Part shown: piece after piece, positions 7,686 through 15,620 of the stretch
Layout: every line of letters begins with the position of its first letter
Numbering within the stretch: position 1 is the first letter of the stretch
From: Clostridium sp. CAG:411
GTDB lineage: Bacteria > Bacillota > Clostridia > Lachnospirales > Lachnospiraceae
DNA: 17,845 nt
Direction: 5' to 3'
Assembly: GCA_000437275.1 (NCBI GenBank)
Contig: FR899663.1
Span: 1-17,845 of the forward strand
Notes under the pieces: generated by a model
Told to the model about the DNA's origin: nothing
Databases searched by the model: none
The model's input: only the letters and a program-made list of their open reading frames with translations
Made by a program: the position numbers and the translations under genes

Positions 7686-9086
7686 ATGGAACACGTTTTA
7701 ATTATTGAAAATGATTCAGAGCAAATGAAAAAGCTGGTTGCTGCACTGGAAGGGGAATATAGAATTTCGACCAGTAAGACACAGCAAGAGGCATTTAAAC
7801 TGTTACAGCATAAATTACCGGATTTGATTCTGATGGAAGAAGGTAGTCCGGATGTTTGTGTACTTAAAATAATTGAGTATGTAAAGCGTGTGGATGAATT
7901 ATCAGGTATACCTATGATTGTGCTATCCGATGGTGAAGATGAGGAATTTGAAAAAAAATGTATTCACTTAGGAGCCACAGATTTTATTTTCCGTCCATGT
8001 AGTGCAGTAGGAATTTGTTCCAGAGTGCAGAGAGTGTGTAAAATAGAACAGGTTATTCGCAATCTGAGAAGTGATATGTATGAAAAATGTGCAGTAATCG
8101 ATGAGATGAATGATATGGTACATCGAGATCCTTTGACAAAGCTGTTTAACCGTTCCTATGCGGAAGAACAAATCAATGCATATTTGTGTGAACGCAGAAA
8201 TCGTGGCACATTGCTTATGATTGATATGGATAATTTTAAACAGATTAATGATAGTTTTGGACATATTGTTGGGGATGAGATTTTAATTGAATTTGCAAAT
8301 ACATTAAAGGCACTTACCCGTCGGGATGATGTAGTGTGCAGATTAGGTGGAGATGAGTTTATTATCTTCTTAAAAAATGTCAGTTCTCACGCTATGATTA
8401 TAGAAAAGGTGGAGCAGATTATTGTTACACTAGAAAAACGGTTGGTAAAGCCAGATGGGGGAAATATTACGGTTTCCACTGGTATTGCAGTATCTCCTTC
8501 CGATGGAAGAAGCTTTACGCATCTTTATCAAAATGCAGATAAATCTCTTTACTTTGTAAAACAAAATAGTAAAGGTTCGTATCACTTCTTTAGCGAGGAA
8601 GGTGCGGATGGAGCAGGTCATATTAGCAAAAAAAATACGCAGGTGGATTTAGAACACTTACGTTCTTTTATACAGGAAGTTGGCTACAATAAGGGTGCAT
8701 ATCAAGTAGAATATGATGGATTTAAGAAGATTTACCGTTTTATTGCCCGTTGTATTGGTCGTACCAATCAGAAGGTACAGACTGTATTATTTACTCTGCG
8801 AAATACAGAGAGAACCCCGTTGGATGTGCAGGAATTGTTTTATGCAATGGATAATTTGAAAAATGCCGTAAACGAATCCATTCGTCGAAGTGATGTGGCG
8901 ACCAATTATAGCAGTAGCCAATATGTAGTAATTTTGATGGATTCATCCATAGAGGATGCCAATATGGTAGCAAATCGTATTTGCGAAAAATATAAAGATT
9001 TGGGTAACTGTAATCCAAATGTAAAGTTAGAGTTTGATATACAGACTGTGTGTACGGCACCGTCGAATTGGGGAGATTGTGATTGA
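7686..9086 (+). CDS. Diguanylate cyclase with degenerate receiver and degenerate second GGDEF domain
   Basis: The central domain should make cyclic di-GMP from two GTP. Three modules are visible in 466 residues. (1) A CheY-like receiver spans about 1-125, but the phospho-acceptor Asp is Glu51 (DLILMEEGSPD) and the usual Lys of the 'KP' motif is Arg (FIFRPC), so it is unlikely to be phosphorylated normally. (2) A GGDEF domain spans about 146-305, with RDPLTKLFNR, an intact GGDEF at 221-225 and an inhibitory RxxD site (212-215) exactly five residues before it. (3) A second GGDEF-like fold is at the C-terminus, with SSSQY (409-413) in the signature position, presumably non-catalytic. The ribosome site is GGAGGG at 7674-7679. 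The stop overlaps the truA start. Confidence 0.88.
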   Translation: MEHVLIIENDSEQMKKLVAALEGEYRISTSKTQQEAFKLLQHKLPDLILMEEGSPDVCVLKIIEYVKRVDELSGIPMIVLSDGEDEEFEKKCIHLGATDFIFRPCSAVGICSRVQRVCKIEQVIRNLRSDMYEKCAVIDEMNDMVHRDPLTKLFNRSYAEEQINAYLCERRNRGTLLMIDMDNFKQINDSFGHIVGDEILIEFANTLKALTRRDDVVCRLGGDEFIIFLKNVSSHAMIIEKVEQIIVTLEKRLVKPDGGNITVSTGIAVSPSDGRSFTHLYQNADKSLYFVKQNSKGSYHFFSEEGADGAGHISKKNTQVDLEHLRSFIQEVGYNKGAYQVEYDGFKKIYRFIARCIGRTNQKVQTVLFTLRNTERTPLDVQELFYAMDNLKNAVNESIRRSDVATNYSSSQYVVILMDSSIEDANMVANRICEKYKDLGNCNPNVKLEFDIQTVCTAPSNWGDCD

Positions 9087-9871
9087 AAAATATAAAGCTT
9101 TTGATTTCATATGATGGTACGGGATATTTAGGCTGGCAACGTCTCGGAGGAAAGCAGCAGGGACAGTCCATTCAGGGTTTATTGGAACATGTAATAGAGA
9201 AGGTTGTCCAATACCCAGTTCGGATACATGGTTCGGGCAGGACGGATGCTGGTGTTCATGCAAAAGGGCAGGTGGCGAATTTTTCTGTGCCATCTGCTTT
9301 TTTTACATTAGAGGAAACCGTGGAAGAAAGATTACGTTACTTGCGGGATGAATGTAACCAAAGGCTGCCAGAGGATATTCGAATTATAAAGGCGAAACTG
9401 GTAGCAGCTTCCTTTCATAGTAGGTACAGTGCCAAGAGAAAGACCTATCAATATTATATAGATACAGGGGAAACACCTAGTGTATTTGCCAGAAAATATG
9501 CACTTTGGTTGCCCCAAAAACTGGATATAGAAAAAATGAAGCAGGCGGCAGAGGTGCTTTTGGGTACCCATGACTTTTCAGGTTTTTCCAGCAAATCCAA
9601 AGCAGGGATGCAAAAGAAAAAGAGAGATACCGTTCGTACTTTATTTGCGGTGGATATTTTACCATGGAAATATGGAGTGTATGTTTCCTTTACGGGCGAT
9701 GGATTTCTTTATAATATGGTGCGGATTTTAACAGGAACACTTTTGGAAGTGGGAATGGGAGAGAGAAGTGTAAAACAGGTACGTCAGGCATTAGAAAAGC
9801 TGGACAGGCAGCAGGCAGGAAAGACAGTAAGTAGTGTAGGACTCTTTTTGGAACGGGTGGATTATGAATAA
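9083..9871 (+). CDS. truA: tRNA pseudouridine synthase A
   Basis: TruA converts uridines 38-40 of the tRNA anticodon stem-loop to pseudouridine in the cytoplasm. The 262-residue length is typical. The family signature GRTDAGVHA is at 52-60, with catalytic Asp55. The opening LLISYDGTGYLGWQR and the later 'SRYSAKRKTYQYYI', 'GTHDFSGF' and 'GDGFLYNMVRILTGTLLEVG' blocks are standard TruA motifs. The start is TTG at 9083, which overlaps the TGA of the diguanylate cyclase gene (TTGA). It is preceded by GGGGAG at 9070-9075, and the resulting N-terminus matches the family. The overlap suggests coupled translation with the signalling gene. Confidence 0.95.
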   Translation: MKNIKLLISYDGTGYLGWQRLGGKQQGQSIQGLLEHVIEKVVQYPVRIHGSGRTDAGVHAKGQVANFSVPSAFFTLEETVEERLRYLRDECNQRLPEDIRIIKAKLVAASFHSRYSAKRKTYQYYIDTGETPSVFARKYALWLPQKLDIEKMKQAAEVLLGTHDFSGFSSKSKAGMQKKKRDTVRTLFAVDILPWKYGVYVSFTGDGFLYNMVRILTGTLLEVGMGERSVKQVRQALEKLDRQQAGKTVSSVGLFLERVDYE

Positions 9872-9927
9872 ATAGTTAGATTCTTTGTTGACACAATAGA
9901 TAAGAGAGATAGTATGGAGATGAAGGC

Positions 9928-11436
9928 ATGATTCGAGAATATTTAGAACAGATTGAAAATGGAATGGATGTGCGTAAAAATTTAATTGCTTTAAAAGCCG
10001 CATGTAAGGATAGTGCAGGACGGACTGCTGTCTTGTATGCATTAAATAACCAGTTGCAGGTGTTTTATGATCTTTTAAAAAGTGAAGAACCAAAGATACG
10101 AAAAAATGTTGCTTTGATTTTAGGACAGTTAGGAGTGCAGGATAGTTTGGTACCGCTTTTTGATGCGTATGAAAAAGAGGAAACCCTGTTTGTAAAAAGC
10201 AGTTATTTGACGGCTATACGGGAGTTGGATTATCGACAGTATTTAGAAGTATTTAAAAAGCGTTTGCAAGAGTTACAATCGCAGGAAATAGAGGAAAGCA
10301 ATCGAAAGCATATAAAAGAAGAATGTAAACTGTTGCAGGATATGATTTTAGCATTGGAAGGGTATCAAAAACATACTTTTACAGGATGGAAGGTACCTTC
10401 CCGTATCATTCTTATGACGAATCGAAACTTTAGGGAGATTACAGCAGAACAGATAAAAAGCCATCATCCTAAAGTTTTCAATGCAGGTGTGCAGGCAAGA
10501 ACATCGGATTTAAAAGAAATATTTGAAGTCAGAACCTTTAAAGAATTGCTGTTTGTGTTAGAGGACAAGTCCAGCCTTACAAAAGAAGGAAAAACAGTGG
10601 ATGAAATGGCTCGTATGCTTGCAAAACAGATTTCTGACAGCTCTCTGTTGCAGTTTTTACAGGAACGCCATCAGGGGGAAACCCCATTTTATTTTCGTAT
10701 AGAGTGTAAAAATAAGATGGATTTAAAGCAAAAGAGTGTATTTACAAAGAAACTGGGAAGTTATCTACAGGAACAAAGTGAAAATCAGTTGATTAATAGC
10801 ACCTCGCATTATGAAGTGGAGCTTCGATTGATTGAGAATAAATCAGGAAATTTCAATTTTTTAATAAAGTTATTTACCTTGAAGGACAGTCGTTTTTCTT
10901 ACCGAAGAGAGGCGTTGTCCAGCAGTATTCAGCCAGTCAATGCGGCACTTGTGATGCACTTGGCAAAAGAGTATTTATCAGAAAATGCACAGGTATTAGA
11001 TCCATTTTGCGGAGTCGGTACCATGTTAATTGAACGAAATCGTTTCCTTCCTACGGGAGATATGTATGGTATTGATTTGTTTGGTAAGGGAATTGAGGCT
11101 GCCAGAAGAAATACAGAATTAGCGGGTGTCCGCATTAATTATATTAACCGTGATTTCTTTGATTTTACCCATGCCTATTTATTTGACGAGGTAATTTCGA
11201 ATATGCCAAGGGCAATCGGACAGAAAACAAAGGCGGACATTACATTGCTGTATAGAAAATTCTGGACAAAAATCAGGGAGCATATTGGCAAAGGCTCCGT
11301 ACTTGTGTTATATTGTTATGATAGAGAAATCTTGAAGGAAACGCTTCCAAGGCAGTTTTTTACGATAAAAGAAGAATTTGAGATTTCAAAGAAAGAGGAT
11401 GCGTACTGTTACGTCATATCCTATGGGAAAAGCTAG
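9928..11436 (+). CDS. HEAT-repeat/THUMP-like RNA methyltransferase-family protein
   Basis: A 502-residue protein with three regions. Residues about 1-145 are helical, with HEAT-like repeats (EEPKIRKNVALILGQLG at 53-69). Residues about 158-340 resemble a THUMP module, including the typical exit 'RREALSSSIQPVNAALVMHLA'. Residues 345-502 form a Rossmann methyltransferase with the SAM motif DPFCGVGT (358-365), GIDLFGKGIEAAR and a motif IV at 425-428. It is closest in layout to the RlmL/Trm14/TrmN group (COG0116/COG1041) of guanine-N2 RNA methyltransferases. However, the usual N/D-P-P-Y catalytic tetrad reads NMPR, so activity or target may differ. Position 56 nt after truA suggests a tRNA or rRNA modification role. 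Ribosome sites GGAG (9916) and GAAGG (9922) precede the ATG. Confidence 0.75.
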   Translation: MIREYLEQIENGMDVRKNLIALKAACKDSAGRTAVLYALNNQLQVFYDLLKSEEPKIRKNVALILGQLGVQDSLVPLFDAYEKEETLFVKSSYLTAIRELDYRQYLEVFKKRLQELQSQEIEESNRKHIKEECKLLQDMILALEGYQKHTFTGWKVPSRIILMTNRNFREITAEQIKSHHPKVFNAGVQARTSDLKEIFEVRTFKELLFVLEDKSSLTKEGKTVDEMARMLAKQISDSSLLQFLQERHQGETPFYFRIECKNKMDLKQKSVFTKKLGSYLQEQSENQLINSTSHYEVELRLIENKSGNFNFLIKLFTLKDSRFSYRREALSSSIQPVNAALVMHLAKEYLSENAQVLDPFCGVGTMLIERNRFLPTGDMYGIDLFGKGIEAARRNTELAGVRINYINRDFFDFTHAYLFDEVISNMPRAIGQKTKADITLLYRKFWTKIREHIGKGSVLVLYCYDREILKETLPRQFFTIKEEFEISKKEDAYCYVISYGKS

Positions 11437-11456
11437 ATAGAAGGAAGGTTCGAATC

Positions 11457-11636
11457 ATGGATTACAATTCAGAACAGGAGAAGAAAGCACACCGCTTTAT
11501 GATTGTGTTTATGATACTTGTGATTTTTGTATTTCTTGGTGTTACTGCCTGGAATAATGCGAACAAGGAATCAAACACACAAAAGGGAGAACAGCCAACT
11601 CCAACAGTAGAGACAACAGTAGAACCAGAAGCATAA
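11457..11636 (+). CDS. 59-residue single-pass membrane miniprotein
   Basis: This short gene starts at ATG 11457 with a clear AAGGAAGG at 11441-11448 and ends at TAA 11634-11636. It lies 20 nt after the methyltransferase gene and just before the operon terminator. The product has a charged N-terminus (MDYNSEQEKKAHRF), one hydrophobic helix (about 14-34, IVFMILVIFVFLGVTAW), and a polar Thr/Pro/Glu-rich tail (PTPTVETTVEPEA). The family is unknown. The strong ribosome site, sensible topology and location inside the transcription unit support it as a real gene. Confidence 0.7.
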   Translation: MDYNSEQEKKAHRFMIVFMILVIFVFLGVTAWNNANKESNTQKGEQPTPTVETTVEPEA

Positions 11637-11682
11637 AAAATGGAATGTATTTACATCTTCAGGTGTAAGTACATTCCATTTT
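11637..11682. terminator. Strong bidirectional intrinsic terminator
   Basis: AAAATGGAATGTA (11637-11649) is the perfect complement of TACATTCCATTTT (11670-11682). The 20 nt between them continue the stem with two G-U pairs to a TTCA loop, giving about 21 bp in total. The A-run and T-run on the two flanks let it work in both directions. It lies between the + strand operon and the convergent COG2426 gene. Confidence 0.92.
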
Positions 11683-11689
11683 GACATTA

Positions 11690-12190
11690 TTATAAAATAA
11701 GCCCTAATGCTCCGTAAGAAACAATATCCATAATGATGGCTGCTAAAAGTATTCCGATAAAAATGGCAACCGATGCCTTTTTAATATCAAATTCCAGTAA
11801 AGATGCGATAAGAGCACCTGTCCATGCACCTGTTCCAGGAAGCGGTATTCCTACAAATAATAGCAGGAAGAGAAATTCTCCTTTTTCCACACCATCCGAT
11901 TTTTTTGATGCACGATCTTCCAGTTTATGAACCAATCCCGATAAAATATTATGTTTCTTCATAAATTCAAATATCTTTTTAATAAACAAAAGAATAAAAG
12001 GAATTGGAATTAAGTTTCCGAGTATACATATGATATTTGCCTGCACCAATGGAATGTTTAAAGCAGAAGCAGCTATCAATCCACCACGTAACTCAATCAG
12101 TGGTAACATGGAAACAAAAAACACAAAGAGTTCTTTGGGTAAAAAATTTCCGAGACTGGCATTGTACCAATCTATCAGAGCCTGTTGCAT
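11690..12190 (-). CDS. Small multi-drug export-type membrane protein (COG2426 family)
   Basis: A 166-residue polytopic inner-membrane protein with about four or five hydrophobic segments. The family-typical blocks are present: 'SMLPLIELRGGLIAA' near residues 28-42 and 'GIPLPGTGAWTGALIASLL' near 114-132. The family carries the name 'putative small multi-drug export protein' (PF06695), but its substrate is not established and I do not assign one. GGAGG, complementary to 12198-12202, is correctly spaced from the ATG at 12190. The gene converges on the + strand operon and shares its terminator. Confidence 0.85.
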   Translation of the reverse strand: MQQALIDWYNASLGNFLPKELFVFFVSMLPLIELRGGLIAASALNIPLVQANIICILGNLIPIPFILLFIKKIFEFMKKHNILSGLVHKLEDRASKKSDGVEKGEFLFLLLFVGIPLPGTGAWTGALIASLLEFDIKKASVAIFIGILLAAIIMDIVSYGALGLIL

Positions 12191-12282
12191 AAAGTAACCT
12201 CCAGTTTTTTATGAGAGTTTCAAAAGATAACATAGTATTGCACTTTTAATACTCAAATTATTATATTTTTGTCATCTAGAAA

Positions 12283-12311
12283 AGAATACCATAGATTGAA
12301 AGTATTGACAA
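12283..12311 (-). promoter_or_regulatory. Promoter for the COG2426 membrane protein gene
   Basis: On the - strand TTGTCA (complement of 12306-12311) is followed after 17 nt by TATTCT (complement of 12283-12288), giving a leader of about 85 nt. A second, weaker candidate lies closer to the gene: TTGAGT (complement of 12251-12256), 16 nt, TATGTT (complement of 12229-12234). Confidence 0.55.
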
Positions 12312-12398
12312 GAAAAAAGTTCCGTCGATAGCTGAATTTTTTCGTTACTTTGTATATTTGATAGGTTTCGCTGAGTCTCTTTAAATGCGAACATAGTT

Positions 12399-12424
12399 TG
12401 AGGCATGACTATCGCCATGCCTCA
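12399..12424 (-). terminator. Hairpin after the LRR gene, probable terminator without a U-tract
   Basis: A perfect 9-bp inverted repeat, TGAGGCATG (12399-12407) and CATGCCTCA (12416-12424), has an 8-nt loop and lies 23 nt past the LRR stop codon. No T-run follows on the - strand, so termination by this hairpin alone is uncertain. Confidence 0.5.
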
Positions 12425-12446
12425 TATACTCTAAAATTTTCAGCTA

Positions 12447-15400
12447 CTATTTTTCTACAACTGCTAGGAATGCATCCACAGAAGGGTATGTAGTATCCTG
12501 ATAAATAATACAGGTTAAGTTATCACAGCCGAAAAGTGCCGAGTTACCACAAGAGGTAATCGGAGATGAAATCGTAAGCTTTTTCAAACTCTTGCAGTTA
12601 GAAAACAAAGAGGGGGAAAGCTCTGTGATACCTGCTGGTAATACGATTTCTTCTATGCCGCTTAGGCAAAAGGCACTTGAGCCAAGACTGGTTACCCCTG
12701 CTGGAAGCGTAAGAGCCTTTAGACTTTTACAATCCATAAATGTGGTATCTTGTATGGCTGTGATACCGCTAGGAATGGTTATATCTGTTAAACTTTCACA
12801 GCCTTCAAATGTTCCGTAACCAAGGGTTTTAAGATTGGCAGGAAGTGTAACGGTTGGTAAAGAAGAACAGTTTCTAAACGTATGTACCCAAAATTCTTTA
12901 ATGCTATCTGGGAGCGTTACACTTGTAAGGTTTTTGCAGTCACCAAATGCCATATCTTCAATCCGATTTGGTCCATCTTTTACTACCACTGTTTTTAAGT
13001 TATCACATTCTGCGGCAATATAGGCGGAAACCTTCTCTAAAGTGGAAGGAAGTACTAAACTGCTAATACCAGAAGCGCGAAAAGCACCATGTCCAATAGA
13101 AGTGACACTTTCTGGAATAGTAATATCCGTAAGGTTCTTGCAGTTATAAAATGCTTGATCGCCGATTGTTGTTACGGTATCTTCCAGTACAACCTTGGTT
13201 AAGTTTTGACAGCCTTCAAATGCCCCTGCTCCAATGGCAGTGATGCCTTTTGGAATGGTAGAGCTTTGACAACCCATAATTAAAGTATTGCTGGCTGTTT
13301 CAATGATAGCATTACAGTTATCTCTGCTGTCATATTTAGGATTGTCAGCCGCTACGGTTATGCTGGATAGCTTAGGACAGTCAGCAAATATTCCATCCTT
13401 TATATTTGTCAGATTTGCAGAAATGCGGATAGATTCAATCTGTGAGCAGTTAGCAAATGCAGATGACCCAAGTGAAGTCAGGTTGTCTGGTAAGGTTACG
13501 TTAGTAAAACTTCTACAATAAGAAAAAGCATTAGAACCAATGCTCGTGCAAGCACTAGGAAGGGTTATATTACCCAGTTTTTGGCAAGCATTAAAGGCAC
13601 TTGGTCCAATTTCGGTCACAGTATCAGGGAATGAAATATCTGGTAAAGAAGTACAAGTGTCAAAGGTGTAAGGTTTTATTTTCGATAATTTGCTAGGAAG
13701 CGTAATATGTTTAAGGCTTTTACAAAGCTGGAATGTATAGCCTCCTAAATCTGTAACTGTATCAGGAAGAACAATTTCTTCTAGGGCAGTTTGGGTAAAG
13801 GCACTTTGTCCAATTGTTTTTACACCTGGTTCAATCGTTACATTTTTTAAAGCACTACATTCCGCAAATGCCATTTCTCCAATAGACTGTACACTGGAAG
13901 GAATGGTAACTTGTTCTAATTTCTGAGACATATTGGCTACATTGTCAGGAATAGCTTCAAGATGCTTCGGAAATGTTAGGCTGGTTAAGTTTGGACACTG
14001 GGAGAATGCACTTTTCCCAATGGAAGTGATGTTGTCAGGAATAGTGATTGTCTCAAAGAGAATACCCTGAAAGCTACTTGGTCCTAAAGCAGTAACCGTG
14101 TCTGGTATCGTTGTCGTGTAACAGCCGATAATCAAAGTATTGCTGGCAGTTTCAATCAAAGCATTGCAATTATCACGGCTGTCATAGTATGGGTTTTCAG
14201 GTGATACAGTTAATTGGGTTAATGTAGGGATACCAAAGGCTCTGGTGCCAATCTGTGTTACATTTGAAGGAATGGTTACAGAGGTAAGTCTAGTATTACA
14301 AAAAGCATCCTCTCCAATTATTTTTGTAGATTGTGGTATTTGTATCTCCCTTAGAGAGGAGTCATAAATAAATGCCCATGTACCAATGTTTTCTACACCT
14401 TCTGAAATAACAATTTCCTCTACACTACTACAGAAAGAAAATGCCTTATAAGGTATCTTTTTTAAGGTAGAAGGAATCACGATTTTTTTCGCACGAGTAC
14501 AATCTGAAAATACTTCGGTTCCCAATTCTGTCAAGCCCTCTGGAAGTATAATTTCCTCTAGATTTGAACAATCATAAAAAGCATAATTTCCAATTTTCTT
14601 TAAGGTTGATGGAAATTCCACCCAGTGAAGAGAACTATTATTAGCAAAAAGGTGTGCATCAATTTCTGTGACACCTTCAGGAATTTTCATATAGGTAGCT
14701 TCCTCTTTATTATTGATTCCTGTTACACAGGTTCCGTCCTCGCTGAAAGTGAGAGAGGCTTCGATGATTGGTGCGGGTGTGTCCTGTGGCCATTCTTCGA
14801 AAGAACCAGTCGTTGCGGTGGCTTGCGGTGTTTCGGTTGGTTCTGAAGTGATGGGTGGTTGAAGAGAAGCCGCTGGTGGTGTAGTAAGCTCTGGAGTTTG
14901 CGTAGTATTTAGTGGAGTACTGCTCACATTTGGGCTAGTAGTTACCACAGGTGTTGCAGAGCTTGCTGGAATCGTAGGTTCTTCTAGAAAAGGAGTGGCA
15001 CTTGGTGTCGGTTGCGGAGTCGTCACTGCAGTTGGTACAGGTAGTTCTGTTGGTCGAGCTGTAGCAGTTGGAGTGACGGTTACGGTAGGCTTTTTCGTTG
15101 CCACAACAGTTGGCTTTTTTACTTTGATTGTACAAGTAAGCGTTTTTTTGGTACTTTTCTTTTTGAATTTATACCAAACAGTAGCTTTTAGTTTTGTAGT
15201 TCCAACTTTAACCCCCTTAATTTTTGCGTTGTACTTGCCACTTTTTTTGACTGTGGCAATTTTTTTGTTGGTAACTTTGTAGCTTGTTTTGGTGAGTTTA
15301 TTACCATTGGCGTTCAGTTTTAGTGTAACGGTTTTACCAACGGTAACCTCTTGTGCCTTTTTTAGAGACGGTACACGGACTTTTGCCTGTGTTTCTGTGG

Positions 15401-15464
15401 CTGGCATGCCAGACATTGCCAAGGACACTGTCAAGATGCCTGCTAAAAGTTTTTTTGTTCTCAT
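12447..15464 (-). CDS. Secreted BspA-like leucine-rich-repeat (LRR_5) protein
   Basis: A predicted extracellular protein of 1005 residues from the chosen start. The ATG at 15464 gives a clean signal peptide (MRTKKLLAGILTVSLAMSG..., cleavage likely after TQA27) and has AGGGGGA upstream (complement of 15474-15480). Order: a lysine-rich Ig-like (Big_2-type) domain at about 28-122; a low-complexity Thr/Pro/Ser linker at about 123-230; then many LRR_5 repeats of roughly 23 residues ('IGxxAFxxCxxLxxVxLPxxVTx') to the C-terminus. Two non-LRR inserts with a YDSRDNCNA motif occur near residues 420 and 706. There is no LPXTG or other C-terminal anchor. BspA-like proteins often bind host or microbial surfaces; a role in adhesion is inference. 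The frame is open upstream to 15602. Confidence 0.92.
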   Translation of the reverse strand: MRTKKLLAGILTVSLAMSGMPATETQAKVRVPSLKKAQEVTVGKTVTLKLNANGNKLTKTSYKVTNKKIATVKKSGKYNAKIKGVKVGTTKLKATVWYKFKKKSTKKTLTCTIKVKKPTVVATKKPTVTVTPTATARPTELPVPTAVTTPQPTPSATPFLEEPTIPASSATPVVTTSPNVSSTPLNTTQTPELTTPPAASLQPPITSEPTETPQATATTGSFEEWPQDTPAPIIEASLTFSEDGTCVTGINNKEEATYMKIPEGVTEIDAHLFANNSSLHWVEFPSTLKKIGNYAFYDCSNLEEIILPEGLTELGTEVFSDCTRAKKIVIPSTLKKIPYKAFSFCSSVEEIVISEGVENIGTWAFIYDSSLREIQIPQSTKIIGEDAFCNTRLTSVTIPSNVTQIGTRAFGIPTLTQLTVSPENPYYDSRDNCNALIETASNTLIIGCYTTTIPDTVTALGPSSFQGILFETITIPDNITSIGKSAFSQCPNLTSLTFPKHLEAIPDNVANMSQKLEQVTIPSSVQSIGEMAFAECSALKNVTIEPGVKTIGQSAFTQTALEEIVLPDTVTDLGGYTFQLCKSLKHITLPSKLSKIKPYTFDTCTSLPDISFPDTVTEIGPSAFNACQKLGNITLPSACTSIGSNAFSYCRSFTNVTLPDNLTSLGSSAFANCSQIESIRISANLTNIKDGIFADCPKLSSITVAADNPKYDSRDNCNAIIETASNTLIMGCQSSTIPKGITAIGAGAFEGCQNLTKVVLEDTVTTIGDQAFYNCKNLTDITIPESVTSIGHGAFRASGISSLVLPSTLEKVSAYIAAECDNLKTVVVKDGPNRIEDMAFGDCKNLTSVTLPDSIKEFWVHTFRNCSSLPTVTLPANLKTLGYGTFEGCESLTDITIPSGITAIQDTTFMDCKSLKALTLPAGVTSLGSSAFCLSGIEEIVLPAGITELSPSLFSNCKSLKKLTISSPITSCGNSALFGCDNLTCIIYQDTTYPSVDAFLAVVEK

Positions 15465-15488
15465 ACGGATTAATCCCCCTTTTGTACA

Positions 15489-15517
15489 AGTATGTTTCTC
15501 AACCCCCATAGTGTTAA
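15489..15517 (-). promoter_or_regulatory. Weaker candidate promoter downstream of the hairpin, for the LRR gene
   Basis: TTAACA (complement of 15512-15517), 17 nt, then CATACT (complement of 15489-15494). If used, it would free the LRR gene from the upstream hairpin, which would then simply terminate the neighbouring transcript. Confidence 0.3.
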
Positions 15518-15575
15518 AAAAATAGTAACAGTTCAGCCGAGGACAACAATCATTTTTGCCTGGCTGAACTGTTAC
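15511..15575 (-). terminator. Perfect 14-bp hairpin with T7 tract in the LRR leader (attenuator or upstream-gene terminator)
   Basis: GTAACAGTTCAGCC (15525-15538) and GGCTGAACTGTTAC (15562-15575) are exact complements with a 23-nt loop. Read on the - strand, the second arm is followed by TATTTTTTTAAC (complement of 15513-15524), the signature of an intrinsic terminator. It lies between the TATAAT promoter at 15621 and the LRR start at 15464. Confidence 0.8.
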
Positions 15576-15620
15576 AAAAAATAAAGTCTGTTGAGAGTAC
15601 ATGATTTTCGTTCCTTATTT

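Noticed and set aside
9888..9915. TTGACA-16-TAGTAT as a promoter for the HEAT-methyltransferase gene
   Set aside because: The -35 is perfect, but transcription would start near 9922, inside the ribosome-binding region, leaving almost no leader. It may be chance or a minor promoter.
12305..12335. TTGACA on the + strand in the gap between the two - strand genes
   Set aside because: No suitable -10 lies 16-18 nt downstream and there is no + strand gene to serve; the complementary strand gives a better promoter.
12592..15282. Open frames on the + strand inside the LRR gene, including a hydrophobic Val-rich one at 14995-15282
   Set aside because: They are antisense shadows of the repetitive LRR codons and the Thr/Pro linker, without ribosome sites.
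15465..15602. N-terminal extension of the LRR gene to the ATG at 15602 (46 extra residues)
   Set aside because: The extension would run through the terminator-like hairpin and place the signal peptide internally. The AAGGA before it overlaps the predicted transcription start. The ATG at 15464 gives a normal signal peptide and ribosome site.
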